Below are positions 27,696 to 35,902 of a DNA stretch of 64,000 nt, piece after piece. Position 1 is the first letter of the stretch, and the number at the start of each line of letters is the position of its first letter. The stretch is taken from the NCBI GenBank assembly GCA_965369325.1, contig CBDUQI010000001.1, positions 33,621-97,620 of the forward strand, written 5' to 3'. The notes beneath the pieces were generated by a model, which was not told where the DNA came from, did no database searches, and saw only the letters and a list, made by a program, of their open reading frames with translations. This DNA is from CBDUQI01 sp965369325. GTDB lineage: Bacteria > Pseudomonadota > Gammaproteobacteria > Steroidobacterales > JBCBZW01. The translations under genes and the position numbers were made by a program.

Positions 27696-30600
27696 ATGGC
27701 TGACATCCAAACTGGCTCGCACAATCCGCGCGCGTTACGCGCCGGCACGGAGTTGCGCTCCTACATTATCGAGCGAACGCTCGGTGCGGGCGGCTTTGGT
27801 ATCACCTATCTGGCGCGCCACAAACAGTTCGAAAAGAACCTGGTGGCAATCAAAGAGTACATGCCAAAGGACGTTGCCTACCGCGACGAAGAACAGGAGC
27901 TACGACTCGAAACCGAATCCCAGCGCGGCGATTTCAAGTTCGGGTTAGACAGCTTCTACCGCGAAGCACAAAATCTGCATGAACTCACTCGGCGCAACCA
28001 TCCCAGCCTTGAGAACGTGGTAAACGTCAAAGACGTCTACGAGCACAACAAGACCGCGTACATGGAGATGGAGTACGTAGACGGCGACTCGCTGGAAAGT
28101 ATGATCGGCGACATGGCCCGCTCGGACGAAAAACTGTCTGAGGAACGATTGCTGGATCTTTTCGGGCAAATCGCGGGCGCCATCGACTTCATGCACAGCC
28201 GCGGACTGCTGCACCGGGATGTTACGCCCTCAAACGTGATTGTCCGGCGCGACAATCAAAAACCGGTGTTGATCGACTTCGGATCCGCCAAGAGCCAAAA
28301 CAGCCATACTCAAACCGGCGCACGTGGAAGCATCCAAACCCAGTACACCCGGGTGGTATTCACCCCTGGGTACGCTCCGCTGGAGCAGAGCGAGGGGCTG
28401 GAGCAGGATGCACGAACCGATATCTACGGGCTCGCGGCCACGATGTACCATCTGGCACTGCGCAAGAAGCCAGCTCCCGCGGCAACCCGCAGGATCGCGA
28501 TGGAAGAACAGGGCAAGCCGGACCCCTTGATTCCCGCGGTGGTGGCCGGCAAGGACATGGATTACTCCACTGCACTGCTGGAGGCGATTGATGCCGGGCT
28601 GGGATTGCGGGTCCGCGATCGCCCCGATACGGTGCAACAGTGGCTTAAGCCGCTGAATCTTTTGGAGGCCAATGGGCCGGTCGAACGTACTCCCGACGGC
28701 CCGGTCGAGCCCGTGTCTCGACCGCCTTTTCCGAAGAAACTCGCCGCCGCTGGCGCGGGCGCCTTGCTGGCGATAGTTGCAATTGTTATTGGTTTGCAGC
28801 CCAGTGTTGATGAAATCCTGGTTGAGGCGCGCCAGCAACTAGTCAGCACGCCATTTGACCCAACCGCCGTCGCGCAGGCTCGCGAGCGGTTTCTCAAAGC
28901 GCAGTTGGATAGTGACGGGCTCCCCGCGCAGGTGGACCAGGCCACCGCAGGCGTCGCAGTGACGGACCTGCTGGCCCGCTATCGCGAAAGCACCAATCGC
29001 GGGGATATTGATGAGGCGAGAACGCATCTCAATGGCATAAATGCCCAAGCACCTCTGGTCGGGCTCGCCCCCGAGATGGCCCAGAAAGTGCAATCCGACT
29101 TTAACTTCGAGTCCGGGCTTGAGGAGCTGCGTGAGGTACTAAGAAGCACGGGACTGGGGACTGACCTGGCGACGGATGGCGTGGGCCTCATCGGGCAAAT
29201 GCGTCCAGCGGGCGAAGGTGATCCGCGGTTCGCCTCCGCTGAGAGCACGCTGACGCTGGCGACCGAGGCGGCGGAAAAGCTTCAACAAAACCAGTTCGCG
29301 CTGGCGTTGACTGCGCTGGATGAGGCCACCAGCGCCTCCGACGGGATGGGCGAGGGCACTATTGCCTTTACCGGGGCACGCGGCGTCGTCGCCGAAAGCC
29401 GTCGAATCTATGTCGATGCCATGAGTGAGAAAGCAGCGGCAGCGCTGGTCGCCGGTTCAACCGATCCGCAGGTGTTATCACAGGTCGCCAGCGACTTTGA
29501 TGAAGCCTTACGCGTAGACAAAGACAACGCGATGGCAAAGGCCGGACGTGCCGTGACCCAATCGCTGCAGAGGTTGCTGGCTGATCTGCCATCTACCTCT
29601 CCAGAGCCACTGATCGATGATGTTCAAGCGCTAGCGCCGACCGCAAGAGACGCCCTGATCAGCGAAAGCGACTGGGGTCAGGTAGTGCTCGCCTACCGCG
29701 ACGCTCAGCAAGGTCGTCGTCTCTCTCAGGTACGGCAGTCGCTGAGCGCCCGAGCGCTGGATACCGCAACGCATTCCGCCGCGCTAAGCACACTGGACGC
29801 CGTCGATGCCGATGTCACCACCCATCCCCTCAGTGCGCCACTGGCCGACCAGGCTCGCGCTGCGCGCGGGGCCGTGACCAGTTTGCAACTGATCCGCCGC
29901 CGCATGGATGCGCATGAGTACGCCGTTGCCGAGACATTGCTTGTTGGCGGCACCGCCGGCAGCAGTATTCGCAGCAGCGATGGCGGCGACGACATCCACG
30001 CAACCGCCACCACCGCACTCGCCCAAGCACTCACGACGGAAATAAGCACGCGCTGGAGCGCCGCGCAAACCCAGCTCAGCGAATGGCGTGCACCCGCTTC
30101 GCCACGCACGTTGTCCGCGCCGCTGCAGCGGGTGCTGGCCCTGGACGCGGACGAGCCACGGGCAAGCGTAGGCAAGGAGCTGCTAGCACCGCTCAGCGCC
30201 CTCAGCCAGCAGGTGAGCAAACATGACTACAAAAACGCCTACGACACACTAGACACCATCGTTGAGGCCGCAAACCGGCTCGAGCTGGCGGATGCCTTCG
30301 TCGCCGATAACCTGATCTGGCTACGCGACCGCACCGAGGCGCACGTCGGCGAGCAATTAGACAACGCTTACAAAACACTGCTTGCCGCTCCGACAGTGTT
30401 GGCCAATCACGAACGGGTTGAAGCCCGCCTAGTCGCGGCCGATGAGCTGATTGCGCTAACCACACGCCCGATTGAGGACACGAGCACGCTCCGCGCAGTA
30501 ATGGCGCCTCTGATCGATATTCCGGCCGCACTAGATGGTGGCAGTTTTAGTCAGGCCGAGGCCCGTGCGGCACAGTCGCTGGGTGCAATCACGAGCGACC

Positions 30601-31967
30601 GCTTCGATGCCGGGTTGCTAAAAACCCGGCTGGACGCGCAGATCGCCAAGGCCCGGGCTGAATTTCGCACCTACGTCACCAAGAAAGTCGCAGAGACCTC
30701 TACCGCCGCGTTTAACATCTTGAACAAGGCGCCGATCGACCTGGAAACCATTGCACAAGCTCAGTTAAAGCTCGACGATCTGGACAAGCTGCGCAGCAAC
30801 CCTGAGGTACAGTTCGATTGGACCACAGTGCTCGATATCGACACCTCAATCAGCGCGCTCACACAATCCCGCAACATCGCGGACAGCCACGATTTTCTTA
30901 GCGCCTCAACCACTCTGGCAGAAACCAGCGTGGCGCTTGAGAGCGAACCTCGTTGGCGCGGCCTGCTCATGAAGGGCGTATCTGAGCTGGAGAAGTTAAA
31001 AAAAACCACCACTGCCGCCCTGTTGACGGAAGCCGGAGCGCGTTTAAACGAAACGCCGTTTGCCCCGGCCGCTTGGGCCGCCAGCACTAGTCAATATGAG
31101 ATTGTCAAGACAATAGAAGCATCGGAAGAAGGCCAGGGCGCGCTTGGGCTCGCGTTTATCGATTTGCTAAAGGAAGTGGCTGATCCCATCCAGAACGAGG
31201 ACACCAAATGGATGTTTCAGAACAGCGACAAGCTGAAAGACCAGCGCACTAAATTCGCTCGCCTGCCTTCCGCGCTGAAGATACTGGTGCGGCTGGACCG
31301 CCAGGTGCGGGAGCACGTAAAGGCGAAGGAAGAGAAGTGGGAAGGGCGCGTAGCCGATGTATTCAACGGTATTGCGTACAACGATGACACACCGGATATG
31401 TATGCTGAGAAACTGGGCGAGCTTGAGGAGATGTCCTCGCAGAGCGCCCAGGAAGGGGTGACTAGCGTTGTCACCATCGCGCAGGCACTGCAAAGCCGAT
31501 TGCAGCGAATGGATAAACTTGCCCGGCATCTTCAGAACAAAGAACTTGCCGCCGCGAAGACACTTGCCAAGACACGTGTGGGCGATGAGGGACTCGAGGC
31601 GCTGAGCGAAGCGCAGCGCACCGCGTTGAAACAGGCAGAGGCCGGGCTTGCCAAAGCCGCCACCGCCCGTGAGGTACGAGCGCGACTGGGGATCAATAAT
31701 CGGCTCATGCGAGCGTTTGAGCAACTGAGCGCCGATCCGTTAAATCCAGCGTCGATCAAAGCCGCACAGGAGATTGTGGAAGAGGCGCTTAGCGTGCAGG
31801 TGGACTCGCCTGATGCACTGACCGCGCGGGAGTTCCTCTCGGCGCTGGAACGAGCGACGGGGGCTCAGCGATGTGATGGGCTAAGCAGCGCTGCCGCGAT
31901 CGCTAAAGCCTTCCGGCACCCGACCTACAACCTGTCGTGGCTGGACCCGCTGTTGGAGGAATGCTGA
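27696..31967 (+). CDS. ppkA: Very large transmembrane Ser/Thr protein kinase, T6SS PpkA type
   Basis: The 1423-residue protein has a Hanks-type kinase domain at about 20-320: glycine loop GAGGFG (30-35), Lys53 in VAIKEY, HRDVTPSN (173-180) and DFG (194-196), all intact. One membrane segment follows (AAAGAGALLAIVAIVIG, about 349-367). The remaining roughly 1050 residues should be periplasmic and look helical and repetitive, with many Ala/Leu-rich 30-40-residue blocks. Known PpkA proteins use a periplasmic sensor part to trigger kinase activity and phosphorylate Fha or TssL. The sensor here is far larger than usual and matches no domain I recognise. Divergent from the deacetylase. Confidence 0.85.
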   Translation: MADIQTGSHNPRALRAGTELRSYIIERTLGAGGFGITYLARHKQFEKNLVAIKEYMPKDVAYRDEEQELRLETESQRGDFKFGLDSFYREAQNLHELTRRNHPSLENVVNVKDVYEHNKTAYMEMEYVDGDSLESMIGDMARSDEKLSEERLLDLFGQIAGAIDFMHSRGLLHRDVTPSNVIVRRDNQKPVLIDFGSAKSQNSHTQTGARGSIQTQYTRVVFTPGYAPLEQSEGLEQDARTDIYGLAATMYHLALRKKPAPAATRRIAMEEQGKPDPLIPAVVAGKDMDYSTALLEAIDAGLGLRVRDRPDTVQQWLKPLNLLEANGPVERTPDGPVEPVSRPPFPKKLAAAGAGALLAIVAIVIGLQPSVDEILVEARQQLVSTPFDPTAVAQARERFLKAQLDSDGLPAQVDQATAGVAVTDLLARYRESTNRGDIDEARTHLNGINAQAPLVGLAPEMAQKVQSDFNFESGLEELREVLRSTGLGTDLATDGVGLIGQMRPAGEGDPRFASAESTLTLATEAAEKLQQNQFALALTALDEATSASDGMGEGTIAFTGARGVVAESRRIYVDAMSEKAAAALVAGSTDPQVLSQVASDFDEALRVDKDNAMAKAGRAVTQSLQRLLADLPSTSPEPLIDDVQALAPTARDALISESDWGQVVLAYRDAQQGRRLSQVRQSLSARALDTATHSAALSTLDAVDADVTTHPLSAPLADQARAARGAVTSLQLIRRRMDAHEYAVAETLLVGGTAGSSIRSSDGGDDIHATATTALAQALTTEISTRWSAAQTQLSEWRAPASPRTLSAPLQRVLALDADEPRASVGKELLAPLSALSQQVSKHDYKNAYDTLDTIVEAANRLELADAFVADNLIWLRDRTEAHVGEQLDNAYKTLLAAPTVLANHERVEARLVAADELIALTTRPIEDTSTLRAVMAPLIDIPAALDGGSFSQAEARAAQSLGAITSDRFDAGLLKTRLDAQIAKARAEFRTYVTKKVAETSTAAFNILNKAPIDLETIAQAQLKLDDLDKLRSNPEVQFDWTTVLDIDTSISALTQSRNIADSHDFLSASTTLAETSVALESEPRWRGLLMKGVSELEKLKKTTTAALLTEAGARLNETPFAPAAWAASTSQYEIVKTIEASEEGQGALGLAFIDLLKEVADPIQNEDTKWMFQNSDKLKDQRTKFARLPSALKILVRLDRQVREHVKAKEEKWEGRVADVFNGIAYNDDTPDMYAEKLGELEEMSSQSAQEGVTSVVTIAQALQSRLQRMDKLARHLQNKELAAAKTLAKTRVGDEGLEALSEAQRTALKQAEAGLAKAATAREVRARLGINNRLMRAFEQLSADPLNPASIKAAQEIVEEALSVQVDSPDALTAREFLSALERATGAQRCDGLSSAAAIAKAFRHPTYNLSWLDPLLEEC

Positions 31968-31971
31968 CTTT

Positions 31972-32880
31972 TTACTGTGTCGGCCCCGGAATAAGGATAA
32001 GAGGCCAACCAACCGACACATCGAACAGCGCCCCATCCCGGGTTTTCTCTACCAAGCCGTATGGAATAAAGCGCGGCGCCGGCTGCTGCGACAATCGGTC
32101 GCAGCGAGCAAGCTCAGACGGCCGGGGAATGCGAGTCCAATTCACCGTTTGAGGAAAATCCTTGCCGATTAGTGACGTCCAGCTGCTTGAATGAGATGCT
32201 TCGGTCTCCTGATAGGAGATAGATACACTGCCCGCGCGCTCAAGGCACAAACTACCAATCCTTGGGGCCTCGCTATAACCCATACCCGGCATCTTAGGCG
32301 TTGGCGCAGGCAATTCCACCGGCACCCAGATTTCGCCATTGGCTGAATGGTAGAGAAAGTTCAGGTGCCCCTCAATCTGCCATTCGGATGTTACAAAAAA
32401 ACCGAAATCATCAGATTGCCTAAAGAGCACGGGTATACCATCAAGCAGCTCGGAGTCTGACCTGCCTCTTCCCGACACGGTTCCCATCGTCCAGTTGCCA
32501 CGGGAATCAACTATAGCTGGCATAAATGCATTGGTATCGTATTCGATATACGGCGTGCCGAGGAACCATAGTATTTTTTTATCGGCGGCGGTCCCGCCCA
32601 TATAGCGGAAACGGTGAACGAAGATACTGAATTGCGGAGAATGGCCTAGCGACGGAGTTAGATCTCGCAACCGCGTCGTGATTTCCGCGGGAAGGGCGAT
32701 CACCCCGCGCCCATCGGCATCTGTGTTGTCGGACCGGGCAGGCATCGCAATCATATGGAGGGCGACGCCTACGAGCACAAGCCCCTTGATGCCCGTAACA
32801 CCCTTGCGACGCGCTTCGCGTCCCTGAATCCGAAAAGAAATACCCACGATGGTCACCCCTGAAAATAGAATCGCCTGCAT
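31972..32880 (-). CDS. Uncharacterised secreted protein convergent to the kinase
   Basis: This 302-residue protein has an internal hydrophobic segment (VTGIKGLVLVGVALHMIAMP, about 28-47) that probably is the signal sequence, so the true start may lie later than ATG 32880. The mature region has few cysteines, many Trp/Tyr (KKILWFLGTPYIEYD, HSSSWTSLIG) and looks beta-rich. I do not recognise a family. Its stop is 4 bases from the kinase stop on the other strand, and it backs onto the hcp promoter. Position next to an effector island makes an effector or immunity role possible but unsupported. Confidence 0.55.
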   Translation of the reverse strand: MQAILFSGVTIVGISFRIQGREARRKGVTGIKGLVLVGVALHMIAMPARSDNTDADGRGVIALPAEITTRLRDLTPSLGHSPQFSIFVHRFRYMGGTAADKKILWFLGTPYIEYDTNAFMPAIVDSRGNWTMGTVSGRGRSDSELLDGIPVLFRQSDDFGFFVTSEWQIEGHLNFLYHSANGEIWVPVELPAPTPKMPGMGYSEAPRIGSLCLERAGSVSISYQETEASHSSSWTSLIGKDFPQTVNWTRIPRPSELARCDRLSQQPAPRFIPYGLVEKTRDGALFDVSVGWPLILIPGPTQ

Positions 32881-33174
32881 TTTCCCATGACACTGCTGCG
32901 ACGGAGTGTAGCTTCAACAGGAATTTAACAAACTCGACTGCCGTTAAACCGCAACGCTGCGCTCGATTTGCACGACACTGGGCACGGAATCGAATGTGGC
33001 ACTCAACCGTGTAAGTTGTGCGCAGAAACCCGCACGGTCCCGGCGTCAGGTGCGCACCATACTGCACAGCGGGCGCTCCAGGCGCAGGTTATCACTCCTG
33101 ATCTCCTTGCGCCCCATTTCGTAAGCCCCAGACAATACTAGAGTTTTATTTCTGTCTTTTTCGTCGCCCCACTT
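32881..33174. other. Intergenic region upstream of the hcp1 promoter
   Basis: No credible coding frame is visible between the gene at 31972-32880 and the hcp1 promoter. The last part is AT-rich with T-tracts (TTTTATTTCTGTCTTTTTCG at 33144-33163), suitable for bending between an upstream activator site and a sigma-54 promoter. No clear palindromic activator site was recognised. Confidence 0.4.
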
Positions 33175-33191
33175 TTGGCACGTTCCGTGGA
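33175..33191 (+). promoter_or_regulatory. Candidate sigma-54 promoter of hcp1
   Basis: TTGGCACGTTCCGTGGA matches the -24/-12 consensus TTGGCACG-N4-TTGCA closely in the -24 half and spacing, with GTGGA in place of TTGCA in the -12 half. It lies 74 bases before the hcp1 ATG. The same element is conserved before hcp2 (47520-47536), and an RpoN activator is encoded at 3021, which together make the call stronger than the match alone. Confidence 0.6.
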
Positions 33192-33264
33192 TTTATGTTG
33201 GCAAAGGGAGCAAATACGGTTCCCAAACGTTGACCCCAGTTATTACCATCGCTAGGAGACAGAC

Positions 33265-33777
33265 ATGCCAACTCCCGCATATATGAGCATCCAGGGCCGC
33301 AAACAGGGCAATATTTCCGAAGGTTCTTCGACAGACAAGAGCATCGGCAACACCTGGCAGGAAGGCCACGAAGACGAGATCCTGATCCAGGGCTTCGACC
33401 ATACCGTACTGATCCCGACCAACCCGCAGAACGGCCAGCCTTCGGGCCCACGGCGCCACGAGCAGCTGGTGGTGACCAAGAACTTCGACAAGAGCTCGCC
33501 GTTGCTCTACAACGCGCTGACCTCCGGTGAGTTACTGGATTGCGAGATCAAATGGTTCCGCACCGCAGCAGACGGCACCTCCGAGCACTACTTCACCACC
33601 AAGCTGACCGATGCGGTGATCGTGGATATCAATGCATGCATGGCGCATTGCCAGGATCCGAACACAGAACGGTTTGGTCACGAAGAACGTGTGGCGCTGA
33701 ACTATCGCAAGATCGAGTGGCGGCACGAGACGGCCGGCACCTCGGGCGAGGACGACTGGCGTAAGCCGGACGCGTAA
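33265..33777 (+). CDS. hcp: T6SS inner tube protein Hcp (copy 1)
   Basis: The 170-residue Hcp starts MPTPAYMSIQGRKQGNISEG; AGGAG lies just upstream of the ATG at 33265. Hallmarks include EILIQGFDHTVLIPTNPQNG, RRHEQLVVTKNFDKSSP and the C-terminal YRKIEWRHETAGTSGEDDW. Hcp hexamers stack into the expelled tube and can carry effectors. It differs from copy 2 (46934) at only three residues: Lys25/Ala, Leu/Met in GELLDC, and Asn/Thr in CQDPNTE. It heads an hcp-vgrG-effector unit. Confidence 0.97.
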   Translation: MPTPAYMSIQGRKQGNISEGSSTDKSIGNTWQEGHEDEILIQGFDHTVLIPTNPQNGQPSGPRRHEQLVVTKNFDKSSPLLYNALTSGELLDCEIKWFRTAADGTSEHYFTTKLTDAVIVDINACMAHCQDPNTERFGHEERVALNYRKIEWRHETAGTSGEDDWRKPDA

Positions 33778-33795
33778 CCCGCGCGAAGTAAACAA

Positions 33796-33827
33796 GCCGC
33801 CGTTACGAAGGCTCTCGCAACGGCGGC
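33796..33827 (+). terminator. hcp1-vgrG1 intergenic hairpin, possible attenuator
   Basis: GCCGCCGTT (33796-33804) pairs perfectly with AACGGCGGC (33819-33827) around a 14-base loop that can add a CGA/TCG stem. No T-run follows, so it may be a partial terminator or an mRNA 3'-end stabiliser rather than a full stop. An analogous hairpin with the same GCCGCCGTT arm sits after hcp2 (46882-46915). Confidence 0.5.
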
Positions 33828-33872
33828 CCACCTTCTCAGCATCCCCATGTTTCACACCAAGGAGTGCTTGCA

Positions 33873-35876
33873 ATGGCCAGCCCCGCCGCTCGATTCGACA
33901 TGGTACCGTTTGAAATCAGAATCGCAGGTTTAAAAAGTACAGACCTGCGTGTGTTGTCCTTCTCGGGTCAAGAGCGAGTTTCCGAGCCGTTCGACTACAC
34001 GATTGATCTTGTGTCTGCCGATGATGGTCTGGCGCTGGAGGAACTCGTCGGTAAGGCATGCGAACTCCAAATCAACACGGTGGATGGCGAGCCAGAACGA
34101 TGGCTACACGGCGTGATCGCAAGCTTCCAACAAGCTGAGAGCAACGGCCGGCTAACCGCATATCGCACACGAGTTGTACCGCCCCTTCAGCTTCTGAGTT
34201 ATCGACACGATTGTCGGGTGTTTCAGGACATGTCAGCGCCCGAGATTATCGCAAACGTATTTGATCTCGCTGGGATGCGCAGCTACAAGATGAGGCTGGA
34301 AGGTAATTACACATCGCGCACTTACTGCGTGCAGTACCGCGAATCCGACTTGAACTTCGTCACTCGACTAATGCAAGAGGAAGGTATCTTCTACTTCTTC
34401 GAACACACCCGGGAAAGCAGCATATTAGCGCTTGTCGATCAGTCTACCGCACACCCGCCACTACCAATACAAGACACGCTTGAGTATCACAACGGCGGGG
34501 GCGGCTTGGCGCCGGGTGATTTTGTGTTCGGTATCTCGTGGCGAGAATCGATCACGACAAACGCCGTCGTACTTCGTGATTTCGATTTTAGGAAACCCAG
34601 CGTCGAGCATATGCATGTGGATGATGAGGCCGAGCAGAGCCTTCGGTTTGAGCACTACGACTACCCAGGGCTGTACCAGGAGGCCATCACGGGCGACAGC
34701 CGTGTCCGATCCCGTCTCGATGCCTTACAAACCGGCCGGCAGTTGGTTTCCGCATCTACGACTGTGCGGCGCATGCTGCCGGGACACCGCTTTGAGTTGA
34801 CAGCGCATCCCAACAATCGCTTTAACCGAGAGTTTATCGTTTCCAGCGTACACCACACCGGTCGCAGCCCACAGGCGCTTGAGCAGGACCAGGGGAGCGA
34901 AAGCCCTGACTATACCTGCGAGTTCTCCGCTGTACCTTCAGATACCGTTCTGCGGTCAGAACTGACCGCTCATCAACCGCGCATTGAGGGCGTGCAGACG
35001 GCTATTGTAGTAGGCCCGGTCGGAGAAGAAATTTACACCGATGCGTTTGGTCGCGTGAAGGTTCAGTTCCATTGGGATCGCGTGGGTGCTTACAACGAAA
35101 ACAGCTCATGCTGGCTGCGCGTCAGTCAGACTTCGGCCGGGGCAGGCTGGGGAGCGCTGGACATACCGCGCGTCGGGCACGAGGTGCTGGTTAGCTTCGT
35201 GGACGGGGACCCATCCAGGCCTATCATCACGGGACGGGTTTACAACGGCATCAATCGGCCTCCGAATGGCTTGCCTGAGAAAAAAGTTCAAATGTCGATG
35301 AAGTCTAACTCCTCTCCGGGCGGCGGTGGCTCCAACGAGTTAACTTTTAGCGACACAAAAGGCGACGAGGGCGTGTACTTTCACGCTCAATACAATTTGA
35401 ACCAGGAGACGGGATACAACAAGTCCGAATCGGTGGGTAACGATACGACAACAACTGTCGGCAACAATCAATCCCTGTCAGTCGCTGCCAACCGTAATCT
35501 TGACATCGGTGGAGACAATAGTGAGAGTGTGGCGGGCAACGTGAGCACCCAAATCGGTGCAAGCAAGATGATTAAGGCGGGATCGGATGTGCTCATCGAC
35601 GCGGGTTCTTCGCTAACACTTAAGTGCGGTGCATCGACGCTCAGCATGACAGCCGGGGGCATAGTGACAATCTCCGGGACAATAGTGAACGTAACGGGAA
35701 TGGTCATGAGCAATATTGCCGCACCCATTACTACCGTGACAGGTGCCGCGATGCTCAATACAACCGGAGCGTTTCACAATATTGGCGGCAGCAAGGTGAG
35801 CGTTAGCGGTGGCGACGTTTCGGTCAAATCCGGTGGAGCGGTGGATATCAAAGGCAGCGAGATCAATCTGAACTAG
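33873..35876 (+). CDS. vgrG: T6SS spike protein VgrG (copy 1)
   Basis: The ATG at 33873 has AAGGAG upstream and gives 667 residues starting MASPAARFDMVPFEI, matching copy 2. The gp27-like part is visible (YCVQYRESDLNFVTRLMQEE, GIFYFFEHT). The gp5-like OB region follows (DAFGRVKVQFHWDRVG, SCWLRVSQTSAGAGWG, IPRVGHEVLVSF). The C-terminal beta-helix is built of short repeats rich in Gly/Asn/Thr (NDTTTTVGNNQSL). No extra catalytic domain is seen at the C-terminus, so its cargo is likely the PAAR-like protein encoded 26 bases downstream. Confidence 0.96.
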   Translation: MASPAARFDMVPFEIRIAGLKSTDLRVLSFSGQERVSEPFDYTIDLVSADDGLALEELVGKACELQINTVDGEPERWLHGVIASFQQAESNGRLTAYRTRVVPPLQLLSYRHDCRVFQDMSAPEIIANVFDLAGMRSYKMRLEGNYTSRTYCVQYRESDLNFVTRLMQEEGIFYFFEHTRESSILALVDQSTAHPPLPIQDTLEYHNGGGGLAPGDFVFGISWRESITTNAVVLRDFDFRKPSVEHMHVDDEAEQSLRFEHYDYPGLYQEAITGDSRVRSRLDALQTGRQLVSASTTVRRMLPGHRFELTAHPNNRFNREFIVSSVHHTGRSPQALEQDQGSESPDYTCEFSAVPSDTVLRSELTAHQPRIEGVQTAIVVGPVGEEIYTDAFGRVKVQFHWDRVGAYNENSSCWLRVSQTSAGAGWGALDIPRVGHEVLVSFVDGDPSRPIITGRVYNGINRPPNGLPEKKVQMSMKSNSSPGGGGSNELTFSDTKGDEGVYFHAQYNLNQETGYNKSESVGNDTTTTVGNNQSLSVAANRNLDIGGDNSESVAGNVSTQIGASKMIKAGSDVLIDAGSSLTLKCGASTLSMTAGGIVTISGTIVNVTGMVMSNIAAPITTVTGAAMLNTTGAFHNIGGSKVSVSGGDVSVKSGGAVDIKGSEINLN

Positions 35877-35902
35877 CAACGCTTTAATCCAGGGAGAAAC
35901 TC

